NCBI RefSeq assembly: GCF_000174755.1 | Contig: NZ_ACLQ01000019.1 | Location: 248,001 to 312,000 of the forward strand | DNA: 64,000 nt | Direction: 5' to 3' | Source of the DNA: Capnocytophaga gingivalis ATCC 33624 | Lineage (GTDB): Bacteria; Bacteroidota; Bacteroidia; Flavobacteriales; Flavobacteriaceae | Part shown: piece after piece, positions 53,677 to 60,440 of the stretch | How the letters are laid out: every line of letters begins with the position of its first letter | Position numbering within the stretch: the stretch's first letter is position 1 | The notes under the pieces: generated by a model | Databases searched by the model: none | What the model was told of the DNA's origin: nothing | Seen by the model: only the letters and a program-made list of their open reading frames with translations | Program-made: the position numbers and the translations under genes

Positions 53677-53999
53677 CCTGTTTTGTATTCTATAGCTTTA
53701 TGAAGCATTGCTAAAAATTCCTGCCCAACAGGTAGTTTGCTTATGGTATTAGCTTCTGTAACTTCACAGGCTTTTTGCAGCGCTTCTACCCCTATAATAT
53801 CCTCCCATTCATAGTCATCAATAAGTTTATCTAATTCGTAATTAAGTTCGTGAAATAGGTGCGAGTTCCAAAGCTGTTGAAACTCTTCTTCTGTTAAGTT
53901 CCAATCTGTAAAGCCTTCTTCTGAATTCACATTGTTGATAAACTTTTCCATTGCCTCCACACTTGTGAATGTTGATATTGTTTTAGAACTATAACTCAT
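53658..53999 (-). CDS. Small acidic orphan protein, unrecognised
   Basis: 113 residues (MSYSSKTISTFTSVEAMEKF, WNLTEEEFQQLWNSHLFHEL, EDIIGVEALQKACEVTEANT), highly acidic and helical, ending GIFFFF. Unknown family; the acidity is typical of immunity proteins that bind basic toxins, but no toxin is visible. ATG start; separated by 13 bases from the 95-aa gene. Confidence 0.5.
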   Translation of the reverse strand: MSYSSKTISTFTSVEAMEKFINNVNSEEGFTDWNLTEEEFQQLWNSHLFHELNYELDKLIDDYEWEDIIGVEALQKACEVTEANTISKLPVGQEFLAMLHKAIEYKTGIFFFF

Positions 54000-54038
54000 T
54001 GTTATCTATTTTAGGCAAAGATACTCTTTTTTTATTTT

Positions 54039-54902
54039 CTACTCTTCCTCTGCTGCCCAATCATAAAAACCACTTTCGCGCAATTGGGCTTCATACTGCT
54101 GAATGGTTTGTTCATCGTACTTTTCTCTTTGGATAAACTTTCCTATTTCAAAATAGATGTCTATTGAGTTCAGTCCATAAAGCTCAGCGATGAGGGTTGC
54201 TAAGTTTCTATCAGAGTAATGCTCATAAAGCACATAAGTCATTAGCCTAAAATCTGTTTCCTCTATTTTTGGAAAAGCCTTTTTGATAAATTGAAGCGAT
54301 TTCTCAAACCATACTTTTTCAGGGGCTACTACCTTATTCAGCCAGTCGGTATACCACATTTCAAAGGTGAGTTTTTCTCCTTTTTCATTAAATTCAGGCG
54401 ACAGTCCGCCATAATCCTGACGACTATCAAGCCATATAGTCCCTTTTTCTTTACCATTCACCACCAAAAGATAAGAAGCTCCGTGCCCTATATGGCATAT
54501 TTGCAAACAACCGCTGATGTGCTTTGTATCCATATAGGCTTCCACCTCCTCTGGCGTAGGGCGCTCACCTCCGTCCCAATCAATACTATTAAGCCATTCT
54601 TCTTCATTCCAATGCTCGGTGTAAGGAAAAGGCGTAGAGAGGTCTATAGTCCGATCTTTCCACATCAAATCTTCCGTTGCTTCTTTAAGGGAACGCAATC
54701 CGTAATCGGGCCCCACACAGCCATTGGCGATTTGGGTGATAAAAGTGCGATAATCGGCAGGGAAAGTGATGCGATTCTCTTTCTCTATTTGGGCTACTTT
54801 TGCTTCTTCCAATACGGGGTTCATATATATACCACCAAATGGTTTTAGCTCAGGAAGTTCTAAGATGATTTGTATTTTCTTTTTGATTTCTTCTATATTC
54901 AT
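54039..54902 (-). CDS. SMI1/KNR4 (SUKH) domain protein
   Basis: 287 residues from the ATG at 54902 (MNIEEIKKKIQIILELPELK). SUKH-type core: EEAKVAQIEKENRITFPADY followed by RTFITQIANGCVG, then GLRSLKEATEDL, CLQICHIGHGASYLLVVNG and GTIWLDSRQDYGG. The C-terminal ~70 residues (TYVLYEHYSDRNLATLIAEL) add a helical extension. SUKH proteins are typical immunity proteins of polymorphic toxin systems. I start at the internal ATG because the sequence upstream of it is the leftover tail of a YARHG gene. Confidence 0.85.
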   Translation of the reverse strand: MNIEEIKKKIQIILELPELKPFGGIYMNPVLEEAKVAQIEKENRITFPADYRTFITQIANGCVGPDYGLRSLKEATEDLMWKDRTIDLSTPFPYTEHWNEEEWLNSIDWDGGERPTPEEVEAYMDTKHISGCLQICHIGHGASYLLVVNGKEKGTIWLDSRQDYGGLSPEFNEKGEKLTFEMWYTDWLNKVVAPEKVWFEKSLQFIKKAFPKIEETDFRLMTYVLYEHYSDRNLATLIAELYGLNSIDIYFEIGKFIQREKYDEQTIQQYEAQLRESGFYDWAAEEE

Positions 54903-54943
54903 ACTATGCTGAATTGTGTGAATAGCGCACGCTGTTATTCTCT

Positions 54944-55030
54944 TTATCCTGCCATTACAGACTCTATAAATACCAATTTTTGATTTCTCCATTTGAATCT
55001 CCAATAAGCAGCGCTTTCTATAACTTCGTA
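54944..55030 (-). pseudogene. Displaced C-terminal tip of a YARHG gene
   Basis: Minus strand, in the same frame as the YARHG gene that ends at 55040 but after its stop: YEVIESAAYWRFKWRNQKLV then FIESVMAG-stop. It is homologous to the tail of the other YARHG gene at 56653 (FEVMESNIGWEFRWDKQKLV, FVRFILAG-stop), including the bases right after the stop (AGAGAA). Confidence 0.75.
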
Positions 55031-55039
55031 TTAAAATTA

Positions 55040-55753
55040 TCACCCAGTAGGAATATAACCTTTAAATACTAATTGTGAATTTTCCCAAGTAAACGACCAA
55101 ATGTAAGCTCCTTTAAGAGGAGAAGCTGAATCTATTTCATTTTCATAGAATGTTTTAGGAAGTTTTTCTTCTTCTGCCTTTTTTGAGTATTCAAGAAAAA
55201 TCCAATAAATCAGAATCTCATTATCTTCTATAGATATATAATATTGATGTGTTTTTTTGAAATTATCAACCTCTACGCTATAATATCCTTGATTTTTAAT
55301 CCAATGAATATCATCTATATCTATTTTAGCAATGGTTTTACTAAAATGCTCATTATAGTTGCCTTTGGGAATAGGACTATGCCCTCTCTGTACTTCTGCT
55401 TTTAAACTTCGCAATGCTTCTATGAGTTTTTCTCTATCAGCTTTTAGTATTGCCGTGCGTTCTTGAAATAGCTTTACATTCTGCTCTTCCACTGCGTTGA
55501 GTTTCACCTTACTATTGTCACTCACAGGCTTATACCACGGTTTTTCATTAAAGTAATTGCTTATTTCATAGTCTTTAAACTTATAACCTTTGCGAGCGTA
55601 GAGGTCGTTAGTGAGGAAGCGTAATTCATCTATGCTCAATTCGCTGATTTGTTCTTCATCAATTACTTGGGTGGCACAAGTAGCGCAATCTTTTAGCTGT
55701 GCTGTAGCGTTTAGTGAGAACAACGCTATTGATAAGAAGTATAAGTGTTTCAT
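55040..55753 (-). CDS. Secreted YARHG-domain protein (tail variant 1)
   Basis: 237 residues from the ATG at 55753. Signal peptide MKHLYFLSIALFSLNATAQ, a CATC motif, then YARHG: ELRFLTNDLYARKGYKFKDY, EISNYFNEKPWYKPV, LNAVEEQNVKLFQERTAIL. The first ~125 residues are nearly identical to the protein at 56653-57357; after EALRSLKAE the two diverge. The tail here is IHWIKNQGYYSVEVDNFKKT ... SFTWENSQLVFKGYIPTG. YARHG domains are extracellular, of unknown role. A displaced alternative tip lies right after the stop. Confidence 0.85.
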   Translation of the reverse strand: MKHLYFLSIALFSLNATAQLKDCATCATQVIDEEQISELSIDELRFLTNDLYARKGYKFKDYEISNYFNEKPWYKPVSDNSKVKLNAVEEQNVKLFQERTAILKADREKLIEALRSLKAEVQRGHSPIPKGNYNEHFSKTIAKIDIDDIHWIKNQGYYSVEVDNFKKTHQYYISIEDNEILIYWIFLEYSKKAEEEKLPKTFYENEIDSASPLKGAYIWSFTWENSQLVFKGYIPTG

Positions 55754-55790
55754 TGTAAAGTAATTTTTTGGTAAATATACTGATTTTATT

Positions 55791-56552
55791 TTATCTTCCC
55801 TCAATTGACTGATAAATAACATCACTAAGACCTTGAGGATTTTCCCAAGCCATAGAATGACCTGCATTAGGAATTACCCTTACCTGAATATGTTCTGTTT
55901 GTAGTCTTTCCCAATCGGGGTCAGGCAAAGATTGTTCTCCAAAAATGAAGACTTTAGTAGTAGGAAGCTTATAAAGTATCTCCCTCCATGTAGGGAATTG
56001 CCCCTCTACTAAGGAAAGAGACTCCTTGAAAATAGCTGTTGGGTTTGTCAGAGAAAGACTTTTTGCCCACAATCTATTATTGTTTTGAATATTTTCCCTA
56101 ATAACCTCTTCATGTCCAAATTTTATAAAATCCTTGTAGGAATAATTTGCTATCTTTTTGGAAAAAAATCCTCCTCCATTGTCCAAATTGGCTTCACTTA
56201 GGAGCAATAACTTTACTTTTTTGTCCAATTTTTCAGCTAATTTTATAGCTATTGCTCCTCCCATACTATGTCCATAGATAACCAATTCTTCTAACTGTAG
56301 GTCTTCTACAAAGCTTTTTAGCAAGGAAGCATGGCTTTCTATAGTATAAGGGAAATCATCACTATAATCACTAAATCCTGAACCTAATAGGTCTGGAATA
56401 ATCCTGCGATGTGCCTGAATACTCCCTGAGGCAACAGTGGGATAATCCATAGAACCACAGCACCCTAAGCCATGTATAAAGAGAATAGGGATAAGACTGC
56501 CTAATAAATCGTGATAACGCAGCTGTCCAAAGTTTGTTTGATATACTTGCAT
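55791..56552 (-). CDS. Alpha/beta hydrolase
   Basis: 253 residues. Lipase/esterase-like: ILFIHGLGCCGSMDYPTV (oxyanion HG), nucleophile elbow VIYGHSMGGAIAIKL (Ser about 95), and the catalytic His near the end in NAGHSMAWENPQGL. Typical of the BioH/proline-iminopeptidase-like group; substrate unknown. It lies between the two YARHG genes, same strand. ATG start. Confidence 0.85.
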   Translation of the reverse strand: MQVYQTNFGQLRYHDLLGSLIPILFIHGLGCCGSMDYPTVASGSIQAHRRIIPDLLGSGFSDYSDDFPYTIESHASLLKSFVEDLQLEELVIYGHSMGGAIAIKLAEKLDKKVKLLLLSEANLDNGGGFFSKKIANYSYKDFIKFGHEEVIRENIQNNNRLWAKSLSLTNPTAIFKESLSLVEGQFPTWREILYKLPTTKVFIFGEQSLPDPDWERLQTEHIQVRVIPNAGHSMAWENPQGLSDVIYQSIEGR

Positions 56553-56578
56553 ACACTTATATTTTTGTCAAATAATTA

Positions 56579-56641
56579 AAAGCTTTTCTACTTGAAATAT
56601 TTTATTCATAACATCAGTATTGTCAAAAGAAAAAGAATATC
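56579..56641. repeat. 63-bp direct repeat, copy 2
   Basis: Identical to 53614-53676. Here it is a free fragment (3' end of the 113-aa gene plus the first codons of the 95-aa gene) with no complete gene attached, between a YARHG gene stop and the hydrolase start. Confidence 0.92.
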
Positions 56642-56652
56642 ACTTTTTCTCT

Positions 56653-57357
56653 TTATCCTGCTAAAATAAACCTTACAAATACCAATTTTTGCTTATCCCA
56701 GCGGAACTCCCAACCTATATTGCTTTCCATAACCTCAAAATCATTTGTGTCATAGACTCCCTTAATCTTATCTTCTGATACTTTTTTAGAATGCCCATTT
56801 TCATCACACTGAATTGTCACTTTATTACCTTCAATCCATATAAAATATCGATTTGTCTCCTTAAAATCATCAATTTCTGCACTATAATACCCTTGATTTT
56901 TAATCCAGTGAATGTTATCTATATCTATCTTAGTAATCACTTTATTAAAATATTCTTCTCCATTATTTTTTAAAATAGAAATATTTCCTTTTTGAGCTTC
57001 TGCTTTTAAACTTCGCAATGCTTCTATGAGTTTTTCTCTATCAGCTTTTAGTATTGCCGTGCGTTCTTGAAATAGCTTTACATTCTGTTCCTCCACTGCG
57101 TTGAGTTTCACTTTACTATTGTCACTTACAGGCTTATACCACGGTTTTTCATTAAAGTAATTGCTTATTTCATAGTCTTTAAACTTATAGCCTTTGCAAG
57201 CGTAGAGGTCGTTAGTGAGGAAGCGCAATTCATCTATGCTTAATTTGCTAATTTGTTGTTCCTTAACCACTTGAGTGGTACAAGTAGCACAATCTTTTAG
57301 CTGTGCCATTGCGCTTAATGAGAATAACGCTATTGATAAAAAGTATAAATGTTTCAT
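56653..57357 (-). CDS. Secreted YARHG-domain protein (tail variant 2)
   Basis: 234 residues from the ATG at 57357. Signal peptide MKHLYFLSIALFSLSAMAQ. The YARHG region reads ELRFLTNDLYACKGYKFKDY, so the R of 'YARHG' is C here. Front ~125 residues nearly identical to the variant 1 protein; tail IHWIKNQGYYSAEIDDFKET ... FRWDKQKLVFVRFILAG. It starts 7 bases after the nhaA stop, hence probably read through from nhaA, and may have been inserted there. Role unknown. Confidence 0.85.
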   Translation of the reverse strand: MKHLYFLSIALFSLSAMAQLKDCATCTTQVVKEQQISKLSIDELRFLTNDLYACKGYKFKDYEISNYFNEKPWYKPVSDNSKVKLNAVEEQNVKLFQERTAILKADREKLIEALRSLKAEAQKGNISILKNNGEEYFNKVITKIDIDNIHWIKNQGYYSAEIDDFKETNRYFIWIEGNKVTIQCDENGHSKKVSEDKIKGVYDTNDFEVMESNIGWEFRWDKQKLVFVRFILAG

Positions 57358-57364
57358 ATAGTCT

Positions 57365-58516
57365 CTAAACAGATTTGTTTTCTTTCTTGGTGCCACTTCT
57401 TAGCAATATATATCCCAAAGCCCCTGCAAGTATAGAGGCCGTTAGAATAGCAAATTTGGCTGCATCTTGTAATTCATGTTCCTTAAAGGAAAGCAAGGAG
57501 ATAAAGATAGACATGGTAAAGCCTATCCCTCCCAATAGCCCTACGCCTATCATGTGTATCCAACGACTGGCATGTGGTAAGGTGCTTATCTTCAGCTTAA
57601 CGGCTATAAAGGAGAAAAGGTTGATCCCTACGAGTTTGCCCAAGATAAGCCCTAAAACAACTCCTACTCCCAAAGAAGAGGATAATCCCTCTATCATACC
57701 TGACTTATAGGTGATATTGGTATTAGCCAAGGCAAAAACGGGCATAATGATATAGCCTACAGGGATTTGTAGGGCATGTTCCAGCTTTTCTAAAGGAGAT
57801 TTTTTACCTTTTTCTGCATTAGCAGGCATAGTAAAGGCCAAAATAACCCCTGCTATAGTAGCATGTATTCCTGAATGGTGCATACAATACCACAAGAGTA
57901 CTCCTAAGAGCAAGTAAAATACGATTTTTCTCACCTTAAGATAGTTCAACAAGCATAATACGGCTATGATTCCCCCACTATAGAGCAGGTAACTCCAGTG
58001 AATCGCATCGGTATAGAAGAGGGCAATCACCACAATAGCTCCCAAGTCATCTACTATGGACAAGGCTACTAAAAAGACCTTAATCGCTATAGGCACCCCC
58101 CTGCCCAACATAGAGATGACTGCCAAGGAAAAGGCAATATCTGTAGCCATAGGAATCGCCCAGCCCTTGCTATAAGGTGTCCCATAATTCAGTAAGGAAA
58201 AGATAACCGCAGGCACGATCATCCCCCCTATAGCAGCTACTATCGGGAGGGAAGCACTCCTGATATCCGAAAGTTCGCCCTTGAGGATCTCCCGCTTGAT
58301 CTCCAATCCTAGCAATAGGAAGAAGATAGCCATAAGGGCATCATTAATCCACATACTGATCGAATAAGGCCCTACCTCTTGGTCTAAGAGTGCCTGAAAA
58401 CTTTCCGCCATAGGGGAATTGGCGATTGTCAAAGAAAGTACTACACAGAGGATCAACAACACCCCTGAGGATTGATTCTTAAGGAAGAATTCTTTTAAAA
58501 TTGTAATTAGCTTCAT
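57365..58516 (-). CDS. nhaA: Na+/H+ antiporter NhaA
   Basis: 383 residues, 12 membrane helices. Ion-binding/regulatory signature PMATDIAFSLAVISMLG and the functional Asp pair in LSIVDDLGAIVVIALFY; GLEIKREILKGELS near the start. Exports Na+ or Li+ in exchange for protons at alkaline pH. Close to the usual length of ~390. ATG start; no promoter recognised immediately upstream; the metK terminator lies 116 bases before its start. Confidence 0.95.
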   Translation of the reverse strand: MKLITILKEFFLKNQSSGVLLILCVVLSLTIANSPMAESFQALLDQEVGPYSISMWINDALMAIFFLLLGLEIKREILKGELSDIRSASLPIVAAIGGMIVPAVIFSLLNYGTPYSKGWAIPMATDIAFSLAVISMLGRGVPIAIKVFLVALSIVDDLGAIVVIALFYTDAIHWSYLLYSGGIIAVLCLLNYLKVRKIVFYLLLGVLLWYCMHHSGIHATIAGVILAFTMPANAEKGKKSPLEKLEHALQIPVGYIIMPVFALANTNITYKSGMIEGLSSSLGVGVVLGLILGKLVGINLFSFIAVKLKISTLPHASRWIHMIGVGLLGGIGFTMSIFISLLSFKEHELQDAAKFAILTASILAGALGYILLRSGTKKENKSV

Positions 58517-58631
58517 GATAATTAATCTTTTATTATAATTTGATATTTAAATATTTATAATTGGGGAATCTGTGATTTACACTTAGTTTTACAATACTGA
58601 ATTGTGCCAATAGTGTTCGCTTTAATAACAA

Positions 58632-58663
58632 AAAGAGACTATCCTTATCGGGGTAGTCTCTTT
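58632..58663 (-). terminator. Terminator of metK
   Basis: A 10-bp stem AAAGAGACTA / TAGTCTCTTT with a GC-rich inner pairing CC..GG. On the minus strand it runs into TTTTTGTTATT. 25 bases past the metK stop. Confidence 0.85.
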
Positions 58664-58687
58664 GGTATATTAGAGTTCTCTGAGACG

Positions 58688-59938
58688 TTATAGTCCAAAA
58701 GCCTTTCGAATCGTCTCTACATAGTCTAATTTTTCCCATGTAAAGAGCTCTACCTCAATAGTTTTTGTATTATGATAAGGAGAAGCGAATACTTTCTTTA
58801 CCACCTCAGGACTTCTTCCCATATGACCATAAGCGGCTGTTTCGCTATAAATAGGATAACGCAGTTTCAAGCGCTGTTCTATATCATAAGGACGTAGAGA
58901 GAAGATTTCTCTGACCTTCTGAGCGATTTGTCCATCAGTAAGTGCCACCTTGGAAGTACCATAGGTATTGACATAGACCCCTGTTGGCTCGGCTACCCCT
59001 ATGGCATAGCTTACCTGCACAAGCATCTCATCAGCTATGCCTGCCGCTACCATATTCTTAGCAATATGGCGGGTGGCATAGGCAGCACTTCTGTCCACCT
59101 TGCTAGGATCTTTCCCAGAGAAAGCACCCCCTCCGTGAGCTCCCTTGCCCCCGTAAGTATCTACAATAATCTTACGGCCTGTAAGTCCTGTATCTCCGTG
59201 AGGTCCTCCAATAACAAAGACCCCAGTAGGATTAATATGATATTTGATATTTTCATCAAAAAGATGCGCATAGTTCGGATACTGCTCTTTGATACGAGGG
59301 ATAAGTATCTGAATCATATCCTCTTTGATCTTAGCAAGCATCTTTGCCTCGGTATCAAAAGGATCATGCTGAGTGGAGATCACAATACTATCTATGCGAA
59401 CAGGCTTATTATCATCGCTATACTCAAGGGTTACTTGGCTCTTGGCATCGGGGCGTAAGTAAGTGATTTGGTTATTTTCACGGCGTAAAGTAGCCAATTC
59501 CCGTACAATGGCATGAGAGAGTGCCAAAGGCAATGGCATATAAGTATCCGTCTCACGAGTAGCATATCCGAACATCATTCCCTGATCGCCTGCTCCTTGT
59601 TCCTCTGGAGAGTGACGCACCACTCCTTGGTTGATATCAGGAGACTGTTCATGTATAGCAGAGAGTACTCCACAAGAGTTGGCTTCGAACATATAATCAC
59701 TCTTGGTATAGCCTATTCGCCTAATCACATCACGAGCGATTTGCTGTACATCGAGATAAGTTTTGGATTTCACTTCTCCGGCAAGAATCACCTGTCCGGT
59801 GGTTACTAAAGTTTCGCAAGCTACTTTGGACGAAGGGTCAAAAGCGAGAAAGTGGTCAATGAGAGCATCGCTAATCTGGTCAGCGATTTTGTCAGGGTGT
59901 CCTTCAGACACTGATTCGGAAGTAAATAAATATCCCAT
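58688..59938 (-). CDS. metK: S-adenosylmethionine synthase
   Basis: 416 residues. ATP + methionine gives SAM. Signatures: [20 protein letters not shown] at the start, [39 protein letters not shown], and [20 protein letters not shown]. Length slightly above E. coli MetK (384), as usual for Bacteroidota. ATG start. -7 box TAACTTTG at 60036-60043 (minus). The leader of about 90 bases contains a REP-like hairpin (59985-60007), not a recognisable SAM riboswitch. Confidence 0.97.
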   Translation of the reverse strand: MGYLFTSESVSEGHPDKIADQISDALIDHFLAFDPSSKVACETLVTTGQVILAGEVKSKTYLDVQQIARDVIRRIGYTKSDYMFEANSCGVLSAIHEQSPDINQGVVRHSPEEQGAGDQGMMFGYATRETDTYMPLPLALSHAIVRELATLRRENNQITYLRPDAKSQVTLEYSDDNKPVRIDSIVISTQHDPFDTEAKMLAKIKEDMIQILIPRIKEQYPNYAHLFDENIKYHINPTGVFVIGGPHGDTGLTGRKIIVDTYGGKGAHGGGAFSGKDPSKVDRSAAYATRHIAKNMVAAGIADEMLVQVSYAIGVAEPTGVYVNTYGTSKVALTDGQIAQKVREIFSLRPYDIEQRLKLRYPIYSETAAYGHMGRSPEVVKKVFASPYHNTKTIEVELFTWEKLDYVETIRKAFGL

Positions 59939-59979
59939 AAATTAAAGTTTATGAGGAGATTACTGGTTTAGCATCTTTT

Positions 59980-60007
59980 ATCGTCATTGCGATGAGGTGG
60001 CAATCAG
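59980..60007. repeat. Degenerate REP-like hairpin in the metK leader
   Basis: CGTCATTGCGA ... GGCAATC, with ATTGC/GCAAT arms (59986-59990 and 60000-60004), has the form of the dispersed 'CGTCATTGCGAG...GAAGCAATC' repeats common in Bacteroidota genomes. Confidence 0.4.
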
Positions 60008-60112
60008 TCAAATCTGTCCTCGATTAATAGTGGGGCAAAGTTACGGTTTTTCATTGAGAAATAAAACAAATCAGTCTATTATTTTTCTCAGATAGATTTT
60101 TTTTCATTTTTG

Positions 60113-60144
60113 TTTGGTAGAAATAAAAAAATGTCTTACCTTTG
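60113..60144 (+). promoter_or_regulatory. Promoter of the tRNA-Gly pair
   Basis: TTTG (60113-60116), 20 bases, TACCTTTG (60137-60144), 12 bases ahead of the first tRNA. Confidence 0.8.
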
Positions 60145-60156
60145 CACCGTCAAAAT

Positions 60157-60229
60157 GCGGGAGTAGCTCAGTTGGTAGAGCGTCAGCCTTCCAAGCTGAA
60201 TGTCGCGAGTTCGAACCTCGTCTCCCGCT
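60157..60229 (+). tRNA. tRNA-Gly (anticodon TCC)
   Basis: 73-nt cloverleaf: acceptor GCGGGAG/CTCCCGC with discriminator T, D-arm AGCTCAGTTGGTAGAGC, anticodon arm TCAGC-CTTCCAA-GCTGA (anticodon TCC), and T-arm GCGAG-TTCGAAC-CTCG(T). CCA is not encoded. Reads GGA/GGG glycine codons. Confidence 0.97.
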
Positions 60230-60258
60230 CGTTTTTTCATATTATTTTTAGATTTGTT

Positions 60259-60331
60259 GCGGGAGTAGCTCAGTTGGTAGAGCGTCAGCCTTCCAAGCTG
60301 AATGTCGCGAGTTCGAACCTCGTCTCCCGCT
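60259..60331 (+). tRNA. tRNA-Gly (anticodon TCC), second identical copy
   Basis: Sequence identical to the first copy over all 73 nt, 29 bases downstream, transcribed from the same promoter and followed by a strong terminator. Confidence 0.97.
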
Positions 60332-60332
60332 C

Positions 60333-60366
60333 AAAAAAATCCTTGATGCTTCATCAAGGATTTTTT
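60333..60366 (+). terminator. Terminator of the tRNA operon
   Basis: AAATCCTTGATG-CTT-CATCAAGGATTT stem followed by a T run, directly after the second tRNA-Gly. Confidence 0.92.
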
Positions 60367-60378
60367 AGTTTATAAGGA

Positions 60379-60416
60379 CGAATTGACTCACAAAAGAGTG
60401 AATTGACTCACAAAAA
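60379..60416. repeat. Short tandem repeat GAATTGACTCACAAAA
   Basis: GAATTGACTCACAAAA occurs twice in a row (from about 60380 and 60400), each preceded by C/T and A/G-rich linkers, immediately before the 20-bp palindrome. Confidence 0.55.
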
Positions 60417-60440
60417 GGGCGAATTGCAATTCGCCCCTAC
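60417..60440. repeat. 20-bp perfect palindrome plus CCTAC, copy 3 of the CCCCTACA family
   Basis: GGGCGAATTGCAATTCGCCC (60417-60436) is a perfect palindrome followed by CTACA. It overlaps the stop codon of the helicase-nuclease gene (TAG, 60437-60439), so it may act as its terminator. Confidence 0.65.

Noticed and set aside
54039-55043. A 334-residue version of the SUKH protein
   Set aside because: The first 47 codons are the leftover tail of a YARHG gene read in another frame; the ATG at 54902 fits the family start.
59939-60030. SAM riboswitch in the metK leader
   Set aside because: The leader has a GATAAAAGATGCTAAA segment like the 3' part of SAM-II, but the required P1 stem and pseudoknot cannot be formed; the only hairpin is a REP-like ATTGC/GCAAT repeat. 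A covariance-model (Rfam RF00521) hit would overturn this.
60142-60375. A 77-codon open frame containing two copies of AQLVERQPSKLNVASSNLVS
   Set aside because: It is the familiar false translation of tRNA genes; the region is the two tRNA-Gly copies.
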